Positions 35,782 through 44,842 of a DNA stretch of 64,000 nt are shown one piece after another. The notes under the pieces were generated by a model. It had not been told where the DNA came from. It saw only the letters and a list, made by a program, of their open reading frames with translations, and made no database searches. Position numbers and translations under genes: made by a program. The stretch is from Marinihelvus fidelis (GTDB lineage Bacteria > Pseudomonadota > Gammaproteobacteria > Xanthomonadales > SZUA-36). Within the stretch, counting starts at the first letter, position 1, and every line of letters starts with the position of its first letter. The DNA is taken from assembly GCF_008725655.1 (NCBI RefSeq), contig NZ_VYXP01000006.1, positions 62,001-126,000 on the forward strand, in the 5' to 3' direction.

Positions 35782-35855
35782 GCGGGTGTAGTTCAATGGT
35801 AGAACCTCAGCTTCCCAAGCTGATGACGTGGGTTCGATTCCCATCACCCGCTCCA
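35782..35855 (+). tRNA. tRNA-Gly (anticodon CCC)
   Basis: A 74-nt cloverleaf starts GCGGGTG and ends CACCCGC TCCA with encoded CCA. The anticodon arm TCAGC-TTCCCAA-GCTGA gives CCC, reading GGG. The T arm has GGTTCGATTCC. The convergent hydrolase gene runs into it on the opposite strand and takes its stop codon from inside it. Confidence 0.95.
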
Positions 35856-36853
35856 CTTTCATCGCGCCGTTCAGTCCTGTCCCCGGTGAAGTAGTCGAAC
35901 AGGCGGTCTTCCGCCCAGCTCTCCAGCCGCCAGTTCTTCAGGTAACCGCAATGACCGCCGTAACGGGTGACCTGGACATCCAGCGCGTCGATGTCCGGCA
36001 GCGCGCGCGCGTCCGCGGCGGGAATCACCGGGTCATCCTCGGAGGTCAGCAGGACGGTCGGCACATCCAGGCCGACCAGGCGGTCGCCGGCCACCGAGTA
36101 GCCTTCGAGATAGTCGTCCAGGCTGCCGAAATCGTAGTAGCGGGTGGCGAACCACTCGGTGCGTGCGCGCAGGCCTTCCAGCTCGAACCATTCCTCGTAG
36201 TCATACAGGTCCGGGAACAGCCGCTGCTTGATGCGTACCGATCGCGCCCACTTGCGAATGTAGTAGTCATTGTAAAACTTGGGCCCCGACTCCATCGCGC
36301 TGAGCGCGCTGTGGGGATCGATGACCGGGCAGACGCTGAACACGCGGTCCAGGCGCAGCCCCTGGGCCGGCCCGCGACGCGCGACCCGCAGGGCGAAATT
36401 GCCTCCAAGCGAGTAACCCGCCAGTGACCATTCGGTGACGGCCTCGCGGTCCTGAAAATCGGCCAGGGCGTGGATCACCTCGCTCAGTCTGCAGGAGTGG
36501 AAGATGCCGGGGTTGAGTTCGTGCGTGTCACCGTGGTCGCGGAAGTTGAAACGTAACACCTGGAAACCGGCTTCGAACAGGCGCGCGCCGGCCGACATCA
36601 CGTAGTTGGAGCGCGAACTGCCCTCCCAGCCGTGAAAAAAGACCACCGTTCCCAGCGGGTTCGAGGACGGCCTGGACAGGTGTCCCACCAGCCGAACGCC
36701 GTCGCCACCGTCCAGCATCAGCGCCTTCTCGGCGGCGACCATGTCCCGCGCGCGCCGCGCAACCACGCGCCGGCGGATGCCGCTGCTGTTCAGCAGCGAC
36801 TGTGAATGGGGGTTACGCAGCCCGGGAACGGGTCGAAAATCATCCAACGTCAA
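35807..36853 (-). CDS. YheT-like alpha/beta hydrolase, C terminus antisense to tRNA-Gly
   Basis: The product is 348 residues. The nucleophile motif GYSLGGN, the oxyanion-loop FFHGWEG and the late His in GGHCGYLKNW fit the YheT/ABHD-type hydrolase family. Acyl or ester hydrolysis is the likely reaction; the substrate is unknown. The last 16 residues or so (ending GDGNRTHVISLGS) are encoded by the antisense strand of tRNA-Gly, so they cannot evolve freely and are probably dispensable. It starts 4 bp inside the upstream acyltransferase gene. Confidence 0.88.
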   Translation of the reverse strand: MTLDDFRPVPGLRNPHSQSLLNSSGIRRRVVARRARDMVAAEKALMLDGGDGVRLVGHLSRPSSNPLGTVVFFHGWEGSSRSNYVMSAGARLFEAGFQVLRFNFRDHGDTHELNPGIFHSCRLSEVIHALADFQDREAVTEWSLAGYSLGGNFALRVARRGPAQGLRLDRVFSVCPVIDPHSALSAMESGPKFYNDYYIRKWARSVRIKQRLFPDLYDYEEWFELEGLRARTEWFATRYYDFGSLDDYLEGYSVAGDRLVGLDVPTVLLTSEDDPVIPAADARALPDIDALDVQVTRYGGHCGYLKNWRLESWAEDRLFDYFTGDRTERRDESGAGDGNRTHVISLGS

Positions 36854-37635
36854 ACTCCATCTGTACCAATCGGTTGTTCATAGGCTGCCGTGATCGCCTG
36901 CTCCGCAACGGCGGCCAGTTCCCTGCGCGAACGGTCTTCGACCGTGTACGGCGGCAGGAACCAGAGTTCCGCGTCGCAGGCTGGCCGGCCCATCAGCCGG
37001 ATCGAGTTGACCACCAGGTTTTCGCCAGGAAGAAACGTGGTGCCCGGGTCGCGCCGGCCATCGCGGACATAGCGGATCATCACCGGCTGGATGGGGCAGC
37101 CCGCCTCCACCGGCACCTTGAACAGGCGGGCGTGGAAGCGCTTGATGTCTTCGCCCGGCAGGATGCCGCCCTCCGGGAACACCGCCACGCGACTGCCCTC
37201 GGCCAGTTTCGCCGTCATCACGCCGGCCACACCGGCCGCCGAATCGTGGCTGCCACGGCGGTGAAAAATCGTTCCGCCACGCGCCGCCAGGAAACCGAGC
37301 AGTGGCCAGCGGGCGATCTCCGCCTTGCCGACAAAACTCATGGCGCCGGCGCTGTGCAGCAACTCGATATCCAGCCAGGCGATATGGTTGGCCGTAATCA
37401 GCACTGGCCCTGGCAGTGGCTTACCATGCACCCTGGGCCGCAGGCCGAAGACGCGGCAAACGCCGCCCGAGAACGCCATCAGCGAATGTTCGGCCAGCGA
37501 CCGGCCACGCCACAGCCGGGCCTGGCCGAATCGGCCCTGCAACACGACGGTCGGCAAAAGCCCGACCAGGCACAGCAATATCAGCAGCACGCTTCGGTAC
37601 ACCCAGCGTACCGGCGTCAGCGCGTCCGTCCACAT
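36850..37635 (-). CDS. 1-acyl-sn-glycerol-3-phosphate acyltransferase family protein
   Basis: The product is 261 residues from the ATG at 37635; an in-frame TTG at 37662 is an alternative. An N-terminal membrane segment is followed by the acyltransferase motifs NHIAWLD (NHx4D) and FPEGG. It probably acylates lysophosphatidic acid or another lysophospholipid at the inner membrane. It overlaps the hydrolase gene by 4 bp and is divergent from the reductase gene. Confidence 0.9.
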   Translation of the reverse strand: MWTDALTPVRWVYRSVLLILLCLVGLLPTVVLQGRFGQARLWRGRSLAEHSLMAFSGGVCRVFGLRPRVHGKPLPGPVLITANHIAWLDIELLHSAGAMSFVGKAEIARWPLLGFLAARGGTIFHRRGSHDSAAGVAGVMTAKLAEGSRVAVFPEGGILPGEDIKRFHARLFKVPVEAGCPIQPVMIRYVRDGRRDPGTTFLPGENLVVNSIRLMGRPACDAELWFLPPYTVEDRSRRELAAVAEQAITAAYEQPIGTDGV

Positions 37636-37732
37636 AGAGAAAACCGGCCCGACAATATCCAACCGTGAAGCGTACCAGCTTTGGCCCGCGCATCGGAGCG
37701 CAATACCGACGCCGCGCGGTTAGAATACGCGC

Positions 37733-38782
37733 ATGAGTGAATTCGAAGTTCGGTTGGCCGGTAGCGGCACGACCTTTACCGTGCGCACGGGCGAGTCCGT
37801 GCTGGATGCCGCCCTGCGCCAGGGCGTGATGTTGCCGTACAGCTGCAAGAACGGCACCTGCGGCAGTTGCAAGGGCACCCTGGTCACGGGTGAAGTGCAC
37901 TACCCGTTCCACCCGCCCATGGCGCTGGAGCGCCACGAACTGGCCGACAGCAAGACCCTGCTCTGCCAGGCGGAACCACTGGAAGACCTGGTCGTGGAAG
38001 CCCGCGAGATCGAGGCAATCCGCGATATCGAGGTCCGGCGCCTGCCTGCCCGTGTCATGGAAAAGACCCTGCTGGCCGACAACGTCATGAAGCTGGTGCT
38101 GAAACTGCCGGCCGCGCAGCGACTGCAGTTCCTGGCCGGGCAGTACATCGAGATCCTTCTCGCCGGCGGCAAGCGGCGCGCGTTTTCAATTGCCAGCCCG
38201 CCATCCAGCGAGGACGAGATCGAATTGCATGTCCGCCACGTCGAGGGCGGCGACTTCACCGGCTGGGTCTTCAATGAACTGGCGCTGCGCGACATCCTGC
38301 GTCTGGAAGGCCCGCTGGGAACGTTTTTTGTCCGTAACGATGGTGCCGAGCGGCCGTTGGTGATGATGGGCGGTGGCACCGGCTTCGCGCCACTGAAGTC
38401 GATGATCGAAGACCTGCTGGCACATGGCGACCAGCGCCCGATCCACCTGTTCTGGGGCGCGCGCACACCGGCCGAGCTGTACCAGGAAGGCCTGGTCAGG
38501 GAATGGACGCAGGCGCACCCGCATATCCAGTATTCATCGGCAATCTCGGAGCCCGGTGACGATGCCGCACCGCGTGGCTTTGCCGGTTTTGTGCACGAAG
38601 CCGTGGTCGACACCTACCCGGATCTTTCCGGCCACGATGTCTACATGAGCGGCCCGCCCGCCATGATCGACGCCGCCAAGCAGGCCTTCGCCGCCCACGG
38701 TGTCCATACCGACCGGTTGTTCTACGACTCGTTTGAATTTGGCGCGGATGTGCCCGTACGGATTCTTGCGCGGCCGCACTAG
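37733..38782 (+). CDS. Ferredoxin-FAD-NAD(P) reductase (AscD/oxygenase-reductase type)
   Basis: The product is 349 residues. An N-terminal plant-type [2Fe-2S] domain has Cys38, Cys43, Cys46 and Cys78. It is followed by an FAD-binding domain (RAFSIAS near residue 150) and an NAD-binding domain (GGGTGFAPLKSM, SGPPAMIDAA). Homologues are often named CDP-6-deoxy-delta-3,4-glucoseen reductase, but no CDP-sugar genes are near, so the true partner is uncertain. Its stop is followed after two bases by heptad array F. Confidence 0.88.
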   Translation: MSEFEVRLAGSGTTFTVRTGESVLDAALRQGVMLPYSCKNGTCGSCKGTLVTGEVHYPFHPPMALERHELADSKTLLCQAEPLEDLVVEAREIEAIRDIEVRRLPARVMEKTLLADNVMKLVLKLPAAQRLQFLAGQYIEILLAGGKRRAFSIASPPSSEDEIELHVRHVEGGDFTGWVFNELALRDILRLEGPLGTFFVRNDGAERPLVMMGGGTGFAPLKSMIEDLLAHGDQRPIHLFWGARTPAELYQEGLVREWTQAHPHIQYSSAISEPGDDAAPRGFAGFVHEAVVDTYPDLSGHDVYMSGPPAMIDAAKQAFAAHGVHTDRLFYDSFEFGADVPVRILARPH

Positions 38783-38784
38783 TG

Positions 38785-38912
38785 GGCAGGCGGTAGGCGT
38801 TAAGAGGTAGGAGGCAGGAGGCAGGAGGCAGGAGGCAGGAGGTAGGAGAAATTCGCGGCGGCGAAGACGCGTGTCACTCTTTACTCCTCACTCCTCCCGC
38901 CTCACCACTCAC
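38785..38912. repeat. Heptad arrays F, convergent pair with GGCAGGA-type units
   Basis: Plus-strand units from 38785: GGCAGGC, GGTAGGC, GTTAAGA, GGTAGGA, four of GGCAGGA, GGTAGGA. Minus-strand units from 38912 to 38871: GTGAGTG, GTGAGGC, GGGAGGA, GTGAGGA, GTAAAGA, GTGACAC. A small hairpin TTCGC-GGCG-GCGAA separates the arms. The hemY stop codon lies in the first minus-strand unit. The minus arm mixes three unit types of the family. Confidence 0.85.
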
Positions 38913-40126
38913 TCCCTGCCTGGCGGGCCAATCCTGGCCGCGCTCGCGGGCAGGGCTTCGGGCTGGCGGCCCTGGGTGACGCGCAGGGCATTGCGATAGC
39001 AGACCAGCGACGGCTCGAGTTCGCCAAGGCGCTCGAGCAGCTGGCCGAGCGCATCATAGCCGGCGGCGGTCGGCTCGATCTCCAGGCTGCGAACCAGGTG
39101 ATGGCGCGCCTTGCCCCATAATTCCTGTCCGGCGCACAGGCGCCCCAGGGCCATGTGCAGGGCCGCGTCGTCCGGCCAGGTTTTCAGCCATTTTTCGCAT
39201 TGCGCCAGGCGCTTTGCGGCGTCACCGGCACCCGGGTCGCCATAGCGGAGTACCAGCGCGGGGCTCCATGACTTCTTCAGCCACTTGCGCAGCAGCGGTT
39301 CGGCCAGCTCGGCATGACCCAGCTGGCCCGCGCGCTCGGCATAGCGCTCGAGCACTGTCGCCTGCGACTGCATGTCCTTCGGCAGGCCCTGCCAGGCGGT
39401 TTGCAGCGCCTGGGCATCCTCGGCCGTGAGCAGGCGGAAGCGGGCGACCTCGGCCTGCAGGTGATCGAGCTCGTCTTCGGGCAGGGCCTGGGCACGACGC
39501 AGCGTGGGCAGCAGCACCTGCACGGCTTCCCAGTGACCCAGTTCGGCCTCGCAGCGCGCCAGCATGCCCAGCACCTGCGGGTTCTGGCGGCGGCGCTCGT
39601 TCAGCGACTTGAGCACTGGCAGGGCCTCGTCGAACCGGCCGTTGGCGACCAGCATTCGTGCCCGCGTCAGCTCTACCAGGAAACGCCGGCGGCGGCCGCC
39701 GCTGTCGGCCTGCTCCAGGTAATGGTCTCGACGCTCGTCCGCGTCCTGGCCGTCGGCGGCCTGGGCCGCGGCCAGGTAACGGGCGGTAGCCCGGCCAGGC
39801 GCCACGGTGGATTTCTGCAGCGCGCGCTCGGCCGTGCGCCAGTCGCCCTCGGTCAGTGCCAGCAGGCCTTTTTCCAGCTGGGCCAGGCCCCGTCGCTCGG
39901 CGACCCGCGCCGCGGTGCGCGCCGGCAAGCGCCACAGCCACAGCGCGAACTGCAGCAGCAGCCAGGCCAGCAGGACCGCGCCCACCAGCACCAGCACGCT
40001 GGTCTCCAGCGTCCAGTCACGGAAATGCACCTGCACCATGCCCGGGTCGGACTTGAACACCGGCGCCAGCCCTGCGGTCAGCAGCAGCAGGGCGAGCAGC
40101 GTCAGCCAGGTCGCGGTGTGTTTCAC
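38909..40126 (-). CDS. hemY: HemY, haem-biosynthesis-associated TPR membrane protein
   Basis: The product is 405 residues. Two N-terminal membrane segments (about 7-27 and 43-65) are followed by helical TPR-type repeats (QVLGMLARCEAELGHWEAV and similar). This is the gammaproteobacterial HemY found with hemCDX, not protoporphyrinogen oxidase. It may coordinate enzymes of late tetrapyrrole synthesis. It overlaps hemX by 4 bp. Its stop lies in a heptad unit. Confidence 0.93.
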   Translation of the reverse strand: MKHTATWLTLLALLLLTAGLAPVFKSDPGMVQVHFRDWTLETSVLVLVGAVLLAWLLLQFALWLWRLPARTAARVAERRGLAQLEKGLLALTEGDWRTAERALQKSTVAPGRATARYLAAAQAADGQDADERRDHYLEQADSGGRRRRFLVELTRARMLVANGRFDEALPVLKSLNERRRQNPQVLGMLARCEAELGHWEAVQVLLPTLRRAQALPEDELDHLQAEVARFRLLTAEDAQALQTAWQGLPKDMQSQATVLERYAERAGQLGHAELAEPLLRKWLKKSWSPALVLRYGDPGAGDAAKRLAQCEKWLKTWPDDAALHMALGRLCAGQELWGKARHHLVRSLEIEPTAAGYDALGQLLERLGELEPSLVCYRNALRVTQGRQPEALPASAARIGPPGRE

Positions 40127-41337
40127 TGCGGCGGTTCCCCTTCGTTCACCGAACTGTCCGAAGTTTCGGTGTCTTCGGCGACATCGGGTTCATCCGCCGG
40201 TCCAGGCGGCGTGACGGGTGCCGGTGCGGGGGCCGCCGTGCGCAGGCGCTGCAAGCGCGTCCACGGCGCGGAGACATCCGGGATGGCCGGGGCGACATTC
40301 ACATCGCCCAGCGTGGCCAGTGCCGCATTGAACTCGCGGACGGTCGCCGCGGATGTATCGAAATGTTCGTTCAGCGATGACCCGGCGCGGTCCAGCGCGC
40401 CGTCGTACATCCCCTGGTCGCGGCGCATCAGCGCCAGCCGGGCCGTTTCCAGCTGCAGCCACAGCGCCTGGCGCAGGAAATCCCGGTCTTCCAGCCCCAG
40501 CGGCTTGTCGCCGGTGGTACGCCTGACCGTCACCAGGCCGGCCAGGCTGGCCTTGAAGCGCGCCCACAGCCCAGGAGATTCTTCGCCACTGACCGCCTCT
40601 GTTGCGGCCGGCTCGTCACCCGGAAACGGCAGGGCGATCACGCGGCCCTGCAGCGCCCCCAGCTGTTCGGTTACGGCGACCGTGTCGACACGCTCGAGCG
40701 CCTGCAGATGCTGCCGCGTGGTCGCGATGGCCTGGCGCACCGGCAGGTAAAGCGGGTCGTCGATGGCCTGCAGTTGCGCGTCGGCCAGCGCCAGTGCGCC
40801 ATCGGCGGTGTCGGGGTCGGCGTACAGCCGCGCGCGTTCACTGGCGACGCGCAGCAGGTGATCGATTTCGTCCAGCTCGAGCACGCGGGTGGGCGACTGC
40901 TCGCGCGCCAGTACCGCGGAGAAACCGGACTCGATGCCGCGCAGGCGCTGCTGGGTGTCGGCCTGCGCCTGCTCGGCCACCGACACACGGGCCGACAGGT
41001 CGTTGACGCCACTGCCCAGCTCGGCCACGCGGTTCTGCAACGCGCGGACGCCCTCGCCGTCACCGCGCCGCTCGACGGCGTCGATTCGGCCATCCTGCAC
41101 ACCATCGTGACGTTCAAGCGCCGCCAGTTGCTGGCGAACATCGGCGACCGCGGTATGCAAGGTGGCCGCGGGGTCGGGCGCACGGCTGTCCTGCCACCAC
41201 TGCCAACCGACGAAACCGGCCACGCCCAGGGCCAGCAACAGCGCCAGCCAGGCCACCGTCCCGGCGCTTCCGCGACGGGCCTTTTCCAGCTCCCTGGCGA
41301 AAGGGTCGAACTCCTGCTCTTCGATTTCAGTATTCAA
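40123..41337 (-). CDS. hemX: HemX, membrane-anchored uroporphyrinogen-III methylase-like protein
   Basis: The product is 404 residues. A short cytoplasmic N terminus, one membrane span (about 25-48, GTVAWLALLLALGVAGFVGW) and a long coiled-coil periplasmic region fit HemX. The C terminus is Pro/Glu-rich. Despite annotation as a methyltransferase in some databases, no SAM-binding motif is seen. It lies between hemD and hemY in the conserved order. Confidence 0.9.
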   Translation of the reverse strand: MNTEIEEQEFDPFARELEKARRGSAGTVAWLALLLALGVAGFVGWQWWQDSRAPDPAATLHTAVADVRQQLAALERHDGVQDGRIDAVERRGDGEGVRALQNRVAELGSGVNDLSARVSVAEQAQADTQQRLRGIESGFSAVLAREQSPTRVLELDEIDHLLRVASERARLYADPDTADGALALADAQLQAIDDPLYLPVRQAIATTRQHLQALERVDTVAVTEQLGALQGRVIALPFPGDEPAATEAVSGEESPGLWARFKASLAGLVTVRRTTGDKPLGLEDRDFLRQALWLQLETARLALMRRDQGMYDGALDRAGSSLNEHFDTSAATVREFNAALATLGDVNVAPAIPDVSAPWTRLQRLRTAAPAPAPVTPPGPADEPDVAEDTETSDSSVNEGEPPQ

Positions 41338-41383
41338 GATGGTCCTGCCCGTTTCCCGGTTTATCCCGTGATGCTATCCCAAA

Positions 41384-42163
41384 TCAGCCGCGGCTTTCAT
41401 GCCCGCGGCCATCCGCCCCGGCCTGCCAGGCCTCGATAATCGCCGCGCGCAGATGCGCGTTCGATGCGCTGTTGGCGATGGTCACCTGGCGGGCGCCCAG
41501 CCCGATCGCCATGGCCTGCAGCCGTGCTGATGCCACCACGAACAGGCCGCCAGTCACGGCCCGGCGCGAGGCCTCGCCAAGCTGGCCGAGCAGCGCTTCC
41601 ATGGCGTTGCCGCTGGTCCATGCGCTGATGACCGGCCCGCTTTCGGCCAGCGCGCCCAGCACACCCGGCGGCGGCGCAAGGGGTACACGGCAATAGACGT
41701 CCAGTGTTCTCACCGCCCAGCCCAACCGTTCCAGGCCCGGCCCCAGCCAGCCGCGGCCACCCGGGGCGGTGACGATGAAAGCGGTGCCTTGACGCTCACG
41801 AAGGCGCGGGTCGGCGAGCAGGTCTTCGCTGGTGTGCTGGCCACCGGCCACGATCCATGCCGGGCGGCCGGCTTCTTCAAGGCTGGCGGCGGTGGCGGGG
41901 CCGATGGCGCCCAGCCGGGCCTGGGCCGGTATCCGCTGTCCCAGCAACGGCAGGCCGAAGGCCACCGCCCTGGGCGACGTGAACAGCCACAGTGAACGGC
42001 TGCCATCGTCATCGGGGTCCGGCCACACCGGCGGCTTGGGCATGGCCTCGAAGCGGAACGCCGGCGCCAGCAAGGCGGGGATGCCGGACCGGGCCAGGCG
42101 CGCGGCGAGTTCGTCAGCCTGCGGTTGCGGCCGGGTGACCAGGACAGATACGTAGCGACTCAT
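41384..42163 (-). CDS. hemD: Uroporphyrinogen-III synthase
   Basis: The product is 259 residues. Sequence in this family is weakly conserved; visible features are the N-terminal VLVTRPQPQADELAARL, the central GPATAASLEEAG and AWTSGNAMEALL. It closes and rearranges hydroxymethylbilane. The gene lies 6 bp after hemC, which makes the assignment secure. Confidence 0.93.
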   Translation of the reverse strand: MSRYVSVLVTRPQPQADELAARLARSGIPALLAPAFRFEAMPKPPVWPDPDDDGSRSLWLFTSPRAVAFGLPLLGQRIPAQARLGAIGPATAASLEEAGRPAWIVAGGQHTSEDLLADPRLRERQGTAFIVTAPGGRGWLGPGLERLGWAVRTLDVYCRVPLAPPPGVLGALAESGPVISAWTSGNAMEALLGQLGEASRRAVTGGLFVVASARLQAMAIGLGARQVTIANSASNAHLRAAIIEAWQAGADGRGHESRG

Positions 42164-42169
42164 GGGCCT

Positions 42170-43105
42170 TCAGGCCTGCGCTTTCATTCCGGCGATGATG
42201 TCCGCGGCGCCCTGCCCGAGCATGTCCCGGGCCACCGCCCGGCCCAGCTGCTCCGGCTCTGCCACGCTGCCTTCACCACTGGCCCGCAGCACGGTACGGC
42301 CGTCCGGCGTACCCACCAGGGCGTCCATGGACAGGCCCTCACCGGCGACCCGGCAGTAGCCCGCCAGGGGTACCTGGCAGGAGCCTTCCAGCAGCTCCGC
42401 AAGCGCGCGCTCGGCGCGGCTCTGTACACCCGCCTCGTCATCATGCAGCGGCGCAATGGCTTGCAGCACGCGATCATCGCCGGCCCGGCACTGCAGGCCG
42501 ATAATGCCCTGCGTCACCGCCGGCAGCCATTCGGGTGGATGCAGTGGCATGCTGATGCGTTCGCCCAGCCCCAGTCGCTCCAGCCCGGCGCAGGCCAGGA
42601 TGATGGCGTCGTACTCCCCGGCGTCGAGCCTGGCCAGCCGGGTATCGACGTTGCCGCGCAACGGCGCGATGTCCAGGTCGGGCCGCAGTGCCGCCAGCAG
42701 GCATTGCCGGCGCAGGCTGGACGTGCCGACACGTGCGCCGGCCGGCAGGCTCTGTGGCGTGGCGCCGGACGGGCAGACCCAGGCGTCAAACGGGTTGGCG
42801 CGCGGCAGGGCCACGTCCAGCACCAGCCCTGGGGTGTCCTCGGCCGGCATGTCCTTCATCGAGTGCACGGCCAGGTCCGCGCCGCCTTCCAGCAGTGCCT
42901 GCTCAAGCTCCTTCAGGAACAGGCCCTTGCCGCCGATCTCCGAAAGCGGCCGGTCAAGCACCCGGTCACCGCGGGTCACCATGGGCACGAGTTCGACCTC
43001 GAGGCCGGGATGGGTCGCGAGCAGCCGGTCGCGGACGTGATTGGCCTGCCACATGGCCAGGGCGCTCTTGCGCGTGGCGATGCGGATGACATCAGTGTGA
43101 TTCAT
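42170..43105 (-). CDS. hemC: Porphobilinogen deaminase (hydroxymethylbilane synthase)
   Basis: The product is 311 residues. The start IRIATRKSALAMWQA, the loop VHSMKDMP, GTSSLRRQ and the dipyrromethane-cofactor cysteine in EGSCQVPLAGY are diagnostic. It polymerises four porphobilinogens. It starts 4 bp inside the end of algR. Confidence 0.97.
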   Translation of the reverse strand: MNHTDVIRIATRKSALAMWQANHVRDRLLATHPGLEVELVPMVTRGDRVLDRPLSEIGGKGLFLKELEQALLEGGADLAVHSMKDMPAEDTPGLVLDVALPRANPFDAWVCPSGATPQSLPAGARVGTSSLRRQCLLAALRPDLDIAPLRGNVDTRLARLDAGEYDAIILACAGLERLGLGERISMPLHPPEWLPAVTQGIIGLQCRAGDDRVLQAIAPLHDDEAGVQSRAERALAELLEGSCQVPLAGYCRVAGEGLSMDALVGTPDGRTVLRASGEGSVAEPEQLGRAVARDMLGQGAADIIAGMKAQA

Positions 43106-43821
43106 GGTATTGCTTTCCTTTCCTTGATGACCCGGCGTACCGTCGGCAGGCAGCGCCGGCTCACCAGGGGTGCCTCGTCACAGCCGTCCAGCAGGATGCG
43201 CACGGCACCCCCCTCTTCGCGCTTCAGGCCGCAGATGCGCTCGCGGACCACCAGCGCCGCGCGGTGCACGCGCAACAGGCGGTCACCGAACAGCTTTTCC
43301 AGTTCGACCAGTGACTCGCTGATCAGTGCTTCGCCGTCATCGTGATGGACCGTCGTGTACTTGTCTTCGGAGATGAAGCAGGCCACGGCGCCAAACTCGA
43401 TCATCTCGGTGCGGTGCCCGGACGTGGCCGTCAGCACGGCCTCGTTGGCGGCGTCGCGCTGAACGAAGCGCGCCGCCTTGTCCAGCGCCCGGGCCAGGCG
43501 CTCCGCGCGCACCGGCTTGACCAGGTAGTCGACGGCGCCGCTGTCGAAGGCATCCAGCGCCTGGCCCGGCCAGGCCGTGCAGAACACCACCACCGGCGGC
43601 CGCTCCAGCTGGTCCAAGGCCCGCGCCAGGCTCATGCCGTCCAGCCCGGGCATGGAGATGTCCAGCAGCACCGCGTCCGGCTCCAGCCGGCGAATATCCT
43701 CGAGCGCGGCATCGCCGGACGCCGACTCGCCAACCACGGTCCAGCCCGGCAGGTCGGCCAGCATCCGCTTCAGCCGCGAGCGCGCGGGTTGTTCGTCGTC
43801 AACGACCAGGATCTTTAACAT
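43102..43821 (-). CDS. algR: LytTR-type response regulator AlgR
   Basis: The product is 239 residues. A receiver domain carries the phospho-acceptor Asp in AVLLDISMPG (near residue 54), and a LytTR DNA-binding domain begins near residue 135 (CFISEDKYTTVHHDDGEALI). In pseudomonads AlgR controls surface polysaccharide and twitching genes and lies beside hemC, as here. The targets in this organism are unknown. Confidence 0.9.
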   Translation of the reverse strand: MLKILVVDDEQPARSRLKRMLADLPGWTVVGESASGDAALEDIRRLEPDAVLLDISMPGLDGMSLARALDQLERPPVVVFCTAWPGQALDAFDSGAVDYLVKPVRAERLARALDKAARFVQRDAANEAVLTATSGHRTEMIEFGAVACFISEDKYTTVHHDDGEALISESLVELEKLFGDRLLRVHRAALVVRERICGLKREEGGAVRILLDGCDEAPLVSRRCLPTVRRVIKERKAIP

Positions 43822-44842
43822 GGGGCACCGTCAGGACGGCATAGAAGCGGTTGCCGTCGCGGTTGGTCAGCAGGCTGGCGCGCGGGCCATGCGCCAGGTC
43901 CAGGCGTGAGCGGATATTGCGCAGCGCCATGCCCGCGCCGGCATGGTCACGTGGCGGCGCCAGCGGGTTGCTGATGGTGATGACCAGGTTCTGGCCCTCG
44001 ACCCGGCCGAATACCTGGATTTCGCCACCATCGGCGCGCGGGCCAATGCCGTGGCCCACGGCGTTTTCCAGCAGGGGTTGCAGCACCATCGGCAGCACCA
44101 TCGCGTTGTCCGGCAGGCCGTCCATTGACCATTTCACCGCCAGCCGTTCGCCCAGGCGGCGCTTTTCCATGGCCAGGTACTTGCGCGCCAGTTCCAGCTC
44201 GTCACTGAGCGGTATGGACTTGTCCGCGCGCCGCATGCTGCCGTGGAACAGGTCAGCCAGGTCCTCGGTGGCGCGCTCGGCGCTGGCCGGGTCATCGTGA
44301 ATCAGGCTGGCGATGGTGTTCAGGCTGTTGAACAGGAAATGCGGGCGAATCCGCGCCTGCAGTGCCTGTACCCGGGCGTCCGCCTGGGCCAGCATCTCGG
44401 CACGCCACTGCGCGCGGATAAACAGGTAGCGAAAGAGCGCGACCGTGACCACACCGGTCGCCAGCACGCTCTGGAGCATGAACAGGCCAAGCCCATTGGG
44501 GCCCGGCCCGACGCCGTGAACACTGCCGACAACGCCGACGCCATAGCTGATGCCCAGCGTGGTCAGCACCACGATCAGCCACCCGCCCAGCCAGGCGGCG
44601 CGCACGGACAAGCGCGAAAGCAAGGCCCGGCAGACGCAGACCGCGAGCGCGCAAATCACGCCGAGCGCGACACCGTAGACCAGCACCGGCACCACGCGAC
44701 CAGGCGCCAGCACATCCAGGCGGCCCAGCAGGACCAGCGCCGTGGCCAGCAGGGAAACCGCCGCGACAGCGGCCAGCGCGCGCCAGCTACAGAAACTCGG
44801 CGGCAGAACCGGCCGGGGCACCGTTGGCGCCTCGACATTCAA
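43799..44842 (-). CDS. algZ: AlgZ/FimS-type membrane sensor histidine kinase
   Basis: The product is 347 residues from the TTG at 44842, which overlaps the esterase stop and has GAGG about 9 bases upstream. The frame is open to an ATG at 44923, but that would overlap the esterase by 85 bp. Several membrane segments are followed by the LytS-type kinase motif RPHFLFNSLNTIASL, then ENAVGHGIGP in the ATPase domain. It overlaps algR by 23 bp, so the pair is translationally coupled. Confidence 0.85.
   Translation of the reverse strand: MNVEAPTVPRPVLPPSFCSWRALAAVAAVSLLATALVLLGRLDVLAPGRVVPVLVYGVALGVICALAVCVCRALLSRLSVRAAWLGGWLIVVLTTLGISYGVGVVGSVHGVGPGPNGLGLFMLQSVLATGVVTVALFRYLFIRAQWRAEMLAQADARVQALQARIRPHFLFNSLNTIASLIHDDPASAERATEDLADLFHGSMRRADKSIPLSDELELARKYLAMEKRRLGERLAVKWSMDGLPDNAMVLPMVLQPLLENAVGHGIGPRADGGEIQVFGRVEGQNLVITISNPLAPPRDHAGAGMALRNIRSRLDLAHGPRASLLTNRDGNRFYAVLTVPHVKDPGR

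Noticed and set aside
40123-41337. HemX as a uroporphyrinogen-III methyltransferase
   Set aside because: The protein is a membrane-anchored coiled coil without a SAM-binding motif; the name in databases is inherited.
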